From assembly GCF_030817355.1 (NCBI RefSeq), contig NZ_JAUSZH010000001.1:7229001-7293000 (forward strand): DNA of 64,000 nt, given 5' to 3'. This document shows positions 43,751-51,539 of this stretch, piece by piece. Source of the stretch: Streptomyces sp. V1I1 (GTDB lineage Bacteria; Actinomycetota; Actinomycetes; Streptomycetales; Streptomycetaceae). The translations under genes were made by a program, and so were the position numbers. Each line of letters opens with the position of its first letter. The first letter of the stretch is position 1. The notes below the pieces were generated by a model, which searched no databases, was not told the DNA's origin, and saw only the letters and a program-made list of their open reading frames with translations.

Positions 43751-44038
43751 GTGAACGTTGCACAAAGAGTTGCCATCGTCACCGGTGGCGGTGGCGGTGG
43801 CGGTGGCGGTGGCGGCATCGGCCGCGCGCTGGTCGCACGGCTCGCTCGCGAGGGTGCCCGGGTCGTCGTCGCCGACCTCGACGCGGACACCGCGCGGGCG
43901 GTATCGGCGTCAGTCAACGCCGACCATCCGGGAAGCACCGTGAGCGCGGGCGCGGACGTGTCGGACAAGGGCTCGGACTACGACCGGTGGCTGCGCGGGA
44001 TGCGCCGCTACCAGAACTCCCTGCTGGCGCAGTCATGA
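43751..44038 (+). pseudogene. Internally deleted short-chain dehydrogenase with a glycine-repeat expansion
   Basis: From a GTG at 43751 the 95-codon frame starts like an SDR: RVAIVTG, then 11 glycines, IGRALVARLAREGARVVVADLD. Normal SDRs have TGxxxGIG, so about six extra glycines are inserted in the NAD(P)-binding loop. After GADVSD the sequence jumps to what looks like an SDR C-terminus (SDYDRWLRGMRRYQ). About 150 residues with the Ser-Tyr-Lys active site are missing. The stop overlaps the ATG of the enoyl-CoA hydratase gene, so the short frame may survive as a translated leader for it. Confidence 0.7.
43784..43816 (+). repeat. (GGTGGC)5 hexanucleotide microsatellite encoding polyglycine
   Basis: Five perfect GGTGGC units plus a final GGC encode 11 consecutive glycines in the nucleotide-binding loop of the SDR remnant. 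Unit gain or loss would keep the frame but change loop length by two residues. Confidence 0.9.
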
Positions 44039-44832
44039 CCGGCGCGCCCGACGAACTCGTCCTCGCCGAACACCGCGGGCCCGTGCTGGTGCTCACGTTC
44101 AACCGGCCCGCCAAGCTGAACGCCTGGACCGACGAGCTCGAAAACCGCTACTTCACACTGCTCGACGCCGCCGAGGACGACCCGGACGTACGCGCCATCG
44201 TGGTCACCGGCGCGGGACGCGGATTCTGCGCCGGCGCCGACCTCCAGCGGCTGCAGGCGGCCGGCGAGGTCTCCGAGGCGGACAGGGCGCGGCGCCGGCC
44301 GCGCGACGTGCCGCTTTCCTTGCGCAAACCGCTGATCGGTGCGGTCAACGGGGTGGCCGCCGGCCTGGGCATGGTGGAGGCGCTCTACTGCGACATCCGC
44401 TTCGGCTCGCCCTCCGCCCGGTTCACCACGGCCTTCGCGCAGCGCGGGCTGATCGCCGAGTACGGGATCTCCTGGCTGTTGCCCCGGCTGGTGGGGCACA
44501 GCCGGGCAACGGACCTGTTGCTGTCGAGTCGCATGGTGGACGCCGAGGAGGCACTTCGTATCGGACTCCTCGACCACCTGGTCCCCACCGGCAGTGTGGT
44601 CGACGCAGCTGTCGCGTACGCCGCCGATCTGGCGAGGCGCTGCTCCCCGGCATCCATGGCCACCATCAAGAGCCAGCTGCGCAACGACGCGGACGGCACC
44701 TACGCCGATTCCGTGACCCGGGCGGAAGGCGTCATGCTCCAGGCCTTCCGCGGGGCCGACTTCGTCGAAGGCGTGGCCAGTCACCTCGACAAGCGCACAC
44801 CGAGTTTTCCATCCCTACCCGTCAGGAGTTGA
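44035..44832 (+). CDS. Enoyl-CoA hydratase/isomerase family protein
   Basis: The 265-residue crotonase-fold protein has [12 protein letters not shown], the oxyanion-hole segment [12 protein letters not shown] and the second oxyanion region [17 protein letters not shown]. Glu at the second catalytic position of classical hydratases is not clear, since [11 protein letters not shown] replaces the usual FPExGL region, so isomerase or another crotonase activity is possible. It overlaps the SDR remnant and is followed one base later by the ACAD11-like gene. In the proposed pathway it would hydrate a 2-enoyl-CoA. Confidence 0.87.
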   Translation: MTGAPDELVLAEHRGPVLVLTFNRPAKLNAWTDELENRYFTLLDAAEDDPDVRAIVVTGAGRGFCAGADLQRLQAAGEVSEADRARRRPRDVPLSLRKPLIGAVNGVAAGLGMVEALYCDIRFGSPSARFTTAFAQRGLIAEYGISWLLPRLVGHSRATDLLLSSRMVDAEEALRIGLLDHLVPTGSVVDAAVAYAADLARRCSPASMATIKSQLRNDADGTYADSVTRAEGVMLQAFRGADFVEGVASHLDKRTPSFPSLPVRS

Positions 44833-44833
44833 G

Positions 44834-46063
44834 ATGTCCCTGTTCGACACGTCGGACCGCGCCAAGAAGTACCAGGCGGATCTGCTCGAGTTCATGGATT
44901 CGCACATCTACCCCGCTGAAGCGGTCTACGACGAGCAGATGCGCGCGTCGGGTGACCCGCACTTCCATCCGCCGATCATCGAGGACCTCAAGGTGGAGGC
45001 GCGCAAGCGCGGACTGTGGAACCTCTTCCACCCGCACGCGGAGTGGGGCCCGGGGCTGACGAATCTCGAGTACGCGCCGCTTGCGGAGATCATGGGGCGC
45101 AGCCACATCGCCTCCGAGGCGTGCAACTGCAACGCTCCCGACACCGGCAACATGGAGGTGCTCACACTCTTCGGCAGCGACGAGCACAAGGAGAAGTACC
45201 TCAAGCCCCTGCTCGACGGGACGATGGCCTCGGCCTTCGCGATGACCGAGCCGCGTGTCGCCAGCTCCGACGCCACCAATATCGAGTTGCGGATGGAGCG
45301 CGACGGCGACGAGTACGTGCTCAACGGCCGTAAGTGGTTCGCGTCCAATGCCCTGCACCGCAACTGCAAGGTGCTCATCGTCATGGGGAAGACGGATCCC
45401 ACCGCTGCCCCGCACCGGCAGCAGTCGATGATGGTCGTCCCGATCGACGCCCCCGGGGTCACGGTGATGCGCGGGCTGCCGGTGTTCGGCTACCAGGACC
45501 GCGAGGGGCACGCCGAAATCGATTTCAGCGACGTACGGGTGCCGGCCAAGGATGTCCTCAAGGGCGAAGGGGAGGGCTTCGCGATCAGCCAGGCCCGGCT
45601 CGGGCCCGGTCGTATCCACCACTGCATGCGGGCGATCGGCGCGGCCGAGCGGGCGCTTGAGCTGATGTGCCGGCGCGCGCAGTCACGGGTGACATTCGGT
45701 AGTCCGGTTGCCGAACGGTCCAATGTCCAGGACTGGATAGCGGAAGCACGTATCGACATCGAGATGATCCGCCTCCTCACGCTCAAGGCCGCGTATCTGA
45801 TGGACACGGTCGGGAACAAGGAAGCGCGCACCGAGATCGCGGCCATCAAGGTGGCCGCCCCGAACATCGCGTTGAAGATCGTCGACCGCGCGATCCAGGT
45901 GCACGGGGGAGCAGGAGTGACGGACGACTTCCCGTTGGCGATGATGTATGCGGGTCTGCGGACGTTGCGGCTGGCGGACGGTCCCGACGAGGTCCACAAG
46001 AGGGCCATCGCCAAACAGGAACTGCGGCAGTACCGCGACGTGGCCACGGCAGCGGTGAGCTGA
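44834..46063 (+). CDS. ACAD11-like acyl-CoA dehydrogenase-family protein
   Basis: The 409-residue protein follows the ACAD10/ACAD11 pattern closely: [61 protein letters not shown] and [20 protein letters not shown]. The usual catalytic Glu of acyl-CoA dehydrogenases is replaced by Asp382 in the LADGPDEV segment, as in ACAD11 and relatives. Members, including LvaC of the levulinate pathway, are reported to act on 4-phosphoacyl-CoA, removing phosphate to give an enoyl-CoA. One base separates it from the hydratase stop and one base from the SDR start. Confidence 0.88.
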   Translation: MSLFDTSDRAKKYQADLLEFMDSHIYPAEAVYDEQMRASGDPHFHPPIIEDLKVEARKRGLWNLFHPHAEWGPGLTNLEYAPLAEIMGRSHIASEACNCNAPDTGNMEVLTLFGSDEHKEKYLKPLLDGTMASAFAMTEPRVASSDATNIELRMERDGDEYVLNGRKWFASNALHRNCKVLIVMGKTDPTAAPHRQQSMMVVPIDAPGVTVMRGLPVFGYQDREGHAEIDFSDVRVPAKDVLKGEGEGFAISQARLGPGRIHHCMRAIGAAERALELMCRRAQSRVTFGSPVAERSNVQDWIAEARIDIEMIRLLTLKAAYLMDTVGNKEARTEIAAIKVAAPNIALKIVDRAIQVHGGAGVTDDFPLAMMYAGLRTLRLADGPDEVHKRAIAKQELRQYRDVATAAVS

Positions 46064-46064
46064 G

Positions 46065-46847
46065 ATGGCAGGACTCGATCTCACCGGTCGCACCGTCGTC
46101 GTCACCGGCGCCTCGCGCGGTATCGGGCTGGCGATCGCCCAGGCCATCGCCGCGGCCGGCGCAAACGTCGTCCTCACCTCCCGGTCCCAGGAGGCGGCGG
46201 ACGCCGCCGCGGCCCAGGTCAAGGGCACAGCGGTCGGCGTCGGTGCGCACGCCGTCGACGAAGAGGCGGCTCAGCGCTGTGTGGATCTGACGCTTGAGCG
46301 CTTCGGAAGCCTGGACATCCTCGTCAACAACGCGGGGACCAACCCGGCCTTCGGGCCGGTCATCGACCAGGACCACGGTCGGTTCGCCAAGACCTTCGAC
46401 GTGAACCTGTGGGCTCCCGTCCTGTGGACGGGGCTGGCCACGCGGGCCTGGATGGGCGAGCACGGCGGGGCGGTCGTCAACACCGCGTCGGTCGGCGGCA
46501 TGGCCTTCGAGGCGAACATCGGGTTGTACAACGCCTCGAAGGCCGCACTGATCCATCTCACCAAGCAACTGGCCCTGGAACTCTCGCCGAAGGTTCGCGT
46601 CAACGCGGTGGCACCGGGTTTGGTGCGCACGAAGCTGGCCGAGGCGCTGTGGAAGGAGCACGAGCAGGCCCTGTCTGCCTCGACGGCGCTCGGGCGCATA
46701 GGGGAGCTTGCCGACATCGCCTCCGCGGTCGCCTTTCTCGTCTCGGACGCCGCGAGTTGGATCACCGGCGAGACCATCGTGATCGACGGCGGGCAACTCC
46801 TCGGTGACGCGCTCCCGTTCAGGCAAGGAGCCGGCATCGGTGTCTAG
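46065..46847 (+). CDS. Short-chain dehydrogenase/reductase
   Basis: The 260-residue SDR has VVVTGASRGIG, NNAG and the active site with Ser in NTASVGG and Tyr-Lys in LYNASKAAL. It ends WITGETIVIDGGQLLG like FabG-type reductases. By position between ACAD11-like and APH genes it is a candidate for interconverting 4-keto- and 4-hydroxyacyl-CoA (the LvaD role), or for 3-hydroxyacyl-CoA oxidation. Its stop overlaps the GTG of the kinase gene by 8 bases. Confidence 0.88.
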   Translation: MAGLDLTGRTVVVTGASRGIGLAIAQAIAAAGANVVLTSRSQEAADAAAAQVKGTAVGVGAHAVDEEAAQRCVDLTLERFGSLDILVNNAGTNPAFGPVIDQDHGRFAKTFDVNLWAPVLWTGLATRAWMGEHGGAVVNTASVGGMAFEANIGLYNASKAALIHLTKQLALELSPKVRVNAVAPGLVRTKLAEALWKEHEQALSASTALGRIGELADIASAVAFLVSDAASWITGETIVIDGGQLLGDALPFRQGAGIGV

Positions 46848-47877
46848 CGCGGACATCGTCGGAGTCGACGCCGGGGCGGTGAGCCGCTGGCTCGAGACCC
46901 TCGGCGTCGACTTCGCCGGGCCACTGACCTTCGACCGGATCGGGCTCGGTCAGTCGAATCTGACCTACTTGGTACGGGACCAGGACGGCCGCAGGTGGGT
47001 GCTGCGGCGCCCACCGCTGGGTCGCCTGTTGGCGTCGGCGCACGACGTGGCTCGCGAGGCGCGGATTCTGACCGCGCTGGAGGGCACCGCCGTCCCGACC
47101 CCACGGGTGCTCGGGCTGACCGCTGATCCCGCCGTGACCGACGTCCCACTGCTGCTCATGGAGTTCGTGGACGGCCAGGTCGTCGACACGATGCCGATCG
47201 CGCAGTCGTTGACGCCTGAGCGCCGCCGGGCGATCGGGATGTCCTTGCCGCGGACGCTGGCGAAGATCCACGCGGTCGATCTCGAGGCGACCGGGCTGAC
47301 CGGACTGGCCAGCCACAAGCCGTATGCGCAGCGTCAGCTCAAGCGGTGGACGGGCCAGTGGGAGAAGTCCAGGACCCGCGAGCTGCCCGCCCTCGAGGAC
47401 CTCACCCGGCGCCTTGTCGCCGCCGTCCCGGAGCAATGCGAACTGACGCTCGTACACGGCGATTTCCATCTGCGCAACGTCATCACCTCTTACGACAGCG
47501 GGGAGGTGACCGCGGCGCTCGACTGGGAGTTGTCGACGCTGGGGGATCCGTTGGCGGACATGGGCAGCCTGCTGGCGTACTGGCCGGAACCGGGAGAGGA
47601 GGAGACCGGGGGCGATTTCGCCGCCTCCGTCCTCGACGGCTTCCCGGACCGTGCCGAGCTCGCTCAGGTGTATCTGACCGAAACAGGCCGCGACCCGGCG
47701 GCACTGAAATTCTGGCATGTGCTGGGCCTGTGGAAGGTGGCTGTGATTGGTGAGGGCGTGATGAGGCGAGCGATCGATGAACCGAAGAACAAGAGCGCGA
47801 CAGGCACGCCCACCGTGGAACGCATCGATGCGCTCGTGGACAACGCATGTCGAATCGCTGACGAAGCCGGGATCTGA
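46840..47877 (+). CDS. APH-type kinase of the ACAD10/ACAD11/LvaA group
   Basis: The 345-residue protein (GTG 46840 behind AAGGAG) has an aminoglycoside-phosphotransferase fold. Seen are GLGQSNLTYLVRD, the ATP-site LRRPPLGRLLASAHDV, catalytic loop HGDFHLRN (Asp208, Asn213) and metal-binding DWELSTLGDPLAD (Asp228). This sequence type is that of the kinase domain of ACAD10/11 and of LvaA, which phosphorylate the 4-hydroxyl of 4-hydroxyacyl-CoA. It is not an antibiotic-resistance enzyme by context. LvaA needs a small partner LvaB; no such gene is seen here. Confidence 0.85.
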   Translation: MSSADIVGVDAGAVSRWLETLGVDFAGPLTFDRIGLGQSNLTYLVRDQDGRRWVLRRPPLGRLLASAHDVAREARILTALEGTAVPTPRVLGLTADPAVTDVPLLLMEFVDGQVVDTMPIAQSLTPERRRAIGMSLPRTLAKIHAVDLEATGLTGLASHKPYAQRQLKRWTGQWEKSRTRELPALEDLTRRLVAAVPEQCELTLVHGDFHLRNVITSYDSGEVTAALDWELSTLGDPLADMGSLLAYWPEPGEEETGGDFAASVLDGFPDRAELAQVYLTETGRDPAALKFWHVLGLWKVAVIGEGVMRRAIDEPKNKSATGTPTVERIDALVDNACRIADEAGI

Positions 47878-48072
47878 GGAGGAGTGGTAACCGCCGATCA
47901 CCGGTGCCGCGAAGGAGTACGGCTTCAAGGTTGTCGCCGTCAATCGCGCGCCGGTCCGGCGTGGGCCGGCGCCGGTCATTCTCAGGATCGGTGACCCCGA
48001 GGGTTCTGGGCATGGCACCTGTTTGTGGCGCGGGGGCGGTGGCCCACGGGCGTGCTGCGGAAGGATCGCGGC

Positions 48073-48864
48073 ATGAGGCAACGACAGGCGGTGACGGTCG
48101 GGGTCGACCTTGCTGCGAGTGCACGGCGTACGGCTGTGTGCCGGGTGCTCTGGGGCGGCGTGGACGGCTTGGCGGCGGAGTTCGTCGTGCCCGAGGGGGA
48201 TGAGGATCTGCTGGCGGTTGTCCGGGCGGCCGACAAGACCGGCCTCGACTGCCCTCTTGGCTGGCCGTCGAGCTTCGTGGCAACGGTCGTGGCCCACCAC
48301 CGGGGCCTGCGGCTGCCGCCTCCCGTCAGGTTCGAGGAGCGTGCGGACGGGAGGCCCGGTCTGGATGCGCTGCGATTCAGGTTCACCGACGACCTCACAT
48401 GGAAGGCGACCTCGATGCGGCCTCCGCTGTCGGTGTCCACCGATCTTCTGGGTGTCGTGGCGCTGCGAGCGGCTTATCTGCTGGATGCCCTCGCGGCGAT
48501 CGGTGCCCCTGTGCCCCGGGACGGGTCGGGACCAATTGCCGAGGTCTACCCCGCTGCCGCACTGCGGCGGTGGGGGATCCGCCTTCCTGGTAGCTACAAG
48601 AGCGCCACGCCCGAAGCGCGTGCCGTCCGAGAGCACATCGTCGGCTCGGTCGAGGCGGGCTTGGGGTTGGCCCTCCCCGAGCCGGTGCGCGGGCAGTGTG
48701 TCGACAGCCACGACCATCTCGACGCGTTGGTCTGTGCCCTGGTTGCTCGCGCCGTCCTGGTCGGGGACACGCTGTGGCCGCGTTCTCCGGACGAGCGCGC
48801 GGCCGCTGGGCAGGAGGGCTGGATCCACCTGCCCGGTACGGATCTGGCGGCCCTCCGCCACTGA
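48073..48864 (+). CDS. DUF429-family protein
   Basis: The 263-residue protein starts MRQRQAVTVGVDLAASARRTAVC and has GLDCPLGWPSSF and YPAAALRRWG, which I associate with DUF429, a predicted RNase H-like nuclease family. The function is unknown. The start at 48073 is chosen because VGVDLA is the first strand of the fold. It lies just inside the right direct repeat, with no operator of the island type before it. Confidence 0.75.
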   Translation: MRQRQAVTVGVDLAASARRTAVCRVLWGGVDGLAAEFVVPEGDEDLLAVVRAADKTGLDCPLGWPSSFVATVVAHHRGLRLPPPVRFEERADGRPGLDALRFRFTDDLTWKATSMRPPLSVSTDLLGVVALRAAYLLDALAAIGAPVPRDGSGPIAEVYPAAALRRWGIRLPGSYKSATPEARAVREHIVGSVEAGLGLALPEPVRGQCVDSHDHLDALVCALVARAVLVGDTLWPRSPDERAAAGQEGWIHLPGTDLAALRH

Positions 48865-48899
48865 CGGCTGAATTGGGGTTGCCCCAACGGAGTTTGGCG

Positions 48900-48940
48900 G
48901 ACACCAACGCCGACCGTCAGGTGCGGCTGAGCTTCCTCGG
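48900..48940 (+). repeat. Right direct repeat (fossil of yjbQ 3' end)
   Basis: The last 29 bases are identical to 36116-36144. GACACCAAC upstream also matches, but 9 bases between the two blocks are missing. The frame still reads DTNADRQVRLSFLG followed by TGA, so this copy was once the end of a yjbQ-type gene. Confidence 0.85.
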
Positions 48941-48967
48941 CTGACGCGTGACCATGCGGGTCGGCGA

Positions 48968-50650
48968 TCAGCGCAGGGGCAGCACCAGTTCGGACGGGTC
49001 GTCCTCCGGCGAGCCGAACGACACGTTGCTGCCCAGCGGTGTGCGACTGCCGTACAGCGGGTCCTTGGTATCCAGGACCAGAGCCAGCCGGTGTCCTGCG
49101 GGCAGGTCATAGGCGGTGGCGAAGAACGGGATGTCGAGGGGGAAGGCCCGCCCCGGCGTCCTGCCGGACCAGCTCTGCGGAGCGTGGGAGATCAGTTTCC
49201 CCACGCCGAGGGCGTTCACGTCGTAGAGGTAGCCGATCGCCGTGCCCTGCGGCGCGGATGCGGTGACGGTCGTGTGCAGCCGGACGGTTCCGCGGATGTG
49301 CTTCGTGGCCGCGTACGGCGCCGACTGCCATACGGCTCCGGCCCAGCGGGGCAGCAACGGGACCACGACGACGGGAGGCAGCTTGACGACCTGGTCGAGC
49401 AGCCCGGACAGTTCGGTGATGCCGCCGTCGGCGCCCGAGTTCGTACCGCCGACGACTGGCGTCTGCCATCCCGTCCCAGCCCTGCCGCTGCTCCAGGGCG
49501 CGCCGCTGTCGAGCGCACCGGTGCCGAAGGCGTTCGTTCTGCCGAGCTGCAGCCGCTCGGTCCGGGAACTGACGGCCTGCCAGGACGGATAGGTCTCGAG
49601 TGCGCCGCCCGGCCGCACTTCCAGCTCCACCGGCGGCCGAGGTGTGCCGCCGCTGCCCTTGAGGTGCTCGTCGAACCAGCTGAGCGCGCTCGCCCAGGTG
49701 GCGTTGTCCAGCCCGAGCAGGCCGGTGACCTCCTGCGTGGCATGGTCGCCGGGACGCAGCTCGATCCGTTTGGGTCCGGTCAGCTTCTGATAGAAGGCGG
49801 TGATCTGGCTGGGGTTGAAGATGCTGTCCCCCCATGCACTGGCGAGGAAGACGGCCGTGCCGTTGGCATTGATGCGGTCCACGTACGCGCCCGGGGACCT
49901 GGTCTGCGCCCATCTGATGACGTCGGGGGTGTCACGGTCGGCGAAGAGGTTGGCCAGCATCCGCCGGAACTCGGCGCTCTCGCGACCGACAGGCGCCCCT
50001 ACGGCGGTGAGTGCCGCGGCGGCCTGCAGATGCCGGGTCTCGCCGCTGTACAGCGAGTCGACCAGGTCCCCCCAACCGCTCATCGCAGCCACCGCTTTGA
50101 CCCGCGGGTCGGCGGCAGCTCCCATCAGGGTCAGGCCGCCGCCCAGGGAGAGACCGGTCATCCCAATCCGCCGCGGATCGGCCGGAGTCCGGGCGATGGT
50201 CCAGTCGATGACCGACGAGATGTCCGCCACGTCCTTGGGTCCCGCAACGTCGACCTCGCCTCCGGAGAGCCAGAAGCCGCGGACGGTGTAGGTGACCACG
50301 GCATACCCGCGTGCGGCGAGTTTCCTGCCCTGGAGGACGTACTCGAGGTCGTTCTGCCCCCAGCTGGCCGGCTGCACGATCGCCGGGTAGCGGCCGTGCG
50401 CGTCGGCGCCGGGTGTGCCGGGGGCGGGGGTGAACACGTTCGCCTTGAGGACGACACCGTCCTTCATCGGGATGTCGGCGAGGCGGAAGAGGGGTCCTGC
50501 CGTGGCGTGGGCTGCCGCGTGCTCCGGCCCCCGGGCCGCTGACGTGGGCGCCGCGGCGATTGTTCCGACGAGAGCGAGCGCCGCGGCGACGGCGGCACTG
50601 GTTGTCCGGACCCTGGCGCGGTGTCCGCCGTGGCGTTGCGTTCGTCTCAC
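48968..50650 (-). CDS. Secreted CocE/NonD or S15-type alpha/beta hydrolase
   Basis: From a GTG at 50650 the 560-residue precursor has an Arg-rich Sec signal (VRTTSAAVAAALALVGTIAAAPTSA). A hydrolase domain follows with DIPMKDGVVLKANVFTP, the nucleophile elbow GMTGLSLGGGLTLMG, HLKGSGG and a C-terminal beta domain (TVRLHTTVTASAP, LALVLDTKDPLY). This arrangement fits X-Pro dipeptidyl-peptidases and cocaine-esterase-like enzymes. The gene lies just outside the right repeat and is divergent from cspA. Confidence 0.82.
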   Translation of the reverse strand: MRRTQRHGGHRARVRTTSAAVAAALALVGTIAAAPTSAARGPEHAAAHATAGPLFRLADIPMKDGVVLKANVFTPAPGTPGADAHGRYPAIVQPASWGQNDLEYVLQGRKLAARGYAVVTYTVRGFWLSGGEVDVAGPKDVADISSVIDWTIARTPADPRRIGMTGLSLGGGLTLMGAAADPRVKAVAAMSGWGDLVDSLYSGETRHLQAAAALTAVGAPVGRESAEFRRMLANLFADRDTPDVIRWAQTRSPGAYVDRINANGTAVFLASAWGDSIFNPSQITAFYQKLTGPKRIELRPGDHATQEVTGLLGLDNATWASALSWFDEHLKGSGGTPRPPVELEVRPGGALETYPSWQAVSSRTERLQLGRTNAFGTGALDSGAPWSSGRAGTGWQTPVVGGTNSGADGGITELSGLLDQVVKLPPVVVVPLLPRWAGAVWQSAPYAATKHIRGTVRLHTTVTASAPQGTAIGYLYDVNALGVGKLISHAPQSWSGRTPGRAFPLDIPFFATAYDLPAGHRLALVLDTKDPLYGSRTPLGSNVSFGSPEDDPSELVLPLR

Positions 50651-50888
50651 TGGGGCTCCATCTGGCTCGGACCGTCGTGCCACGGAGGCACCGCCCACCG
50701 GCGCGGTGATCGGAGCGTAGAGGTGCAGAACCAGCCGCGGTGAGACGATGATCAGCCAAATTACCCACGGGTAGGGGGAGGGGTCGGCGCCTGCTCGCAT
50801 CCACGTCGCCGATCGCGCGATCCCATGCCTCCGACGCCCTTGGGCAGCGACTGTCCGTTGCCGCATGTTCAGAATTTGCGCGCCGTGC

Positions 50889-51063
50889 TACTCTTGATCC
50901 AAGTTGCAGTTGTGGTTCCCATAGACTTCAAGTGCCTTTGATGGCCTTATGCCGTCGGGCACTTTTGTATTTCCGGTGCTATTTTCCGGACGGGGTAATC
51001 ATCGCGGCGACGCCGGGTTCGCGCAGTGCGGACCCCCGTGCACTGCCCCGAAGGAGATTTGAT
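50889..51063 (+). promoter_or_regulatory. cspA promoter -10 and long structured leader with attenuator-like hairpin
   Basis: TACTCT at 50889-50894 is a good -10 box; no strong -35 is visible. The mRNA leader would be about 160 bases. Within it AAGTGCC (50930-50936) pairs with GGCACTT (50958-50964), with an inner GGC/GCC stem, followed by a T-rich run, which looks like an intrinsic terminator. Cold-induced melting of this hairpin or antitermination could control cspA. Confidence 0.6.
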
Positions 51064-51267
51064 ATGGCTACTGGCACTGTGAAGTGGTTCAACGCGGAAA
51101 AGGGCTTCGGCTTCATCGAGCAGGACGGCGGCGGCCCCGACGTCTTCGCCCACTACTCGAACATCGCCACCTCGGGCTTCCGTGAGCTCCAGGAGGGCCA
51201 GAAGGTTTCCTTCGACGTCACGCAGGGCCAGAAGGGCCCGCAGGCCGAGAACATCGTTCCCGCCTGA
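51064..51267 (+). CDS. cspA: Cold-shock protein (CspA family)
   Basis: The 67-residue protein is a single cold-shock domain with RNP1 KGFGFIEQ and RNP2 DVFAHYS. It binds single-stranded RNA and DNA and acts as an RNA chaperone. AAGGAG lies 7 bases before the ATG. It has a long leader and a strong 3' hairpin, so it is a monocistronic unit ahead of a DEAD-box helicase gene, a common functional partner in cold adaptation. Confidence 0.96.
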   Translation: MATGTVKWFNAEKGFGFIEQDGGGPDVFAHYSNIATSGFRELQEGQKVSFDVTQGQKGPQAENIVPA

Positions 51268-51285
51268 CGCTGACGCGTACGACGC

Positions 51286-51320
51286 AGCTGGGGCCCGCAC
51301 CGTGGGTGCGGGCCCCAGCT
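51286..51320 (+). terminator. Perfect 16-bp stem terminator after cspA
   Basis: AGCTGGGGCCCGCACC (51286-51301) pairs exactly with 51305-51320 around a GTG loop. It starts about 20 bases after the cspA stop. Confidence 0.88.
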
Positions 51321-51539
51321 CGTTGCTGTGTGCAGGGTCCGCCCGCCGCCCGCACCCCGACTCCGGCCTGCCCCAGCCACCCATTCCGGTGGATTTCTGG
51401 AATTCTGACGCCAGGCGCCGCTATTTCCGCGCCGGTGCGGCCGGCTTCGTCCCAGTCTTTTATCCGGCTCGTTCTTGCAATTCATTCGGCCATTCCGCCG
51501 AGAATTCCTCGATACGTGCCATATCGAGGAAGGTTCTGC

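Larger units (their letters stand above)
36145..48911. other. Accessory catabolic segment between yjbQ-end repeats (~12.8 kb)
   Basis: The segment lies between the two direct repeats. It contains a SCO6745-type gene, an alpha/beta hydrolase, thiolase, HAD, acyl-CoA ligase, TetR, a truncated SDR, enoyl-CoA hydratase, ACAD11-like dehydrogenase, SDR, APH kinase and DUF429. Four promoters share one operator type, so most of it is one regulon. Gene fragments and short repeats are frequent inside it. The first 270 bases (36149-36421) hold no gene, only a short unassigned frame ending RFEEIKLDAEGA at 36412. No integrase or transposase was found inside, so how it arrived is unknown. Confidence 0.6.

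Noticed and set aside
46840..47877. APH-family gene as an aminoglycoside resistance determinant
   Set aside because: Sequence type and tight coupling to ACAD11-like and SDR genes point to a metabolic kinase.
36145..48911. Search for an integrase, transposase or conjugation gene that would explain the repeat-bounded segment
   Set aside because: None was recognised in either strand; every sizeable gene there is metabolic, regulatory or DUF. Mobility therefore remains unproven.
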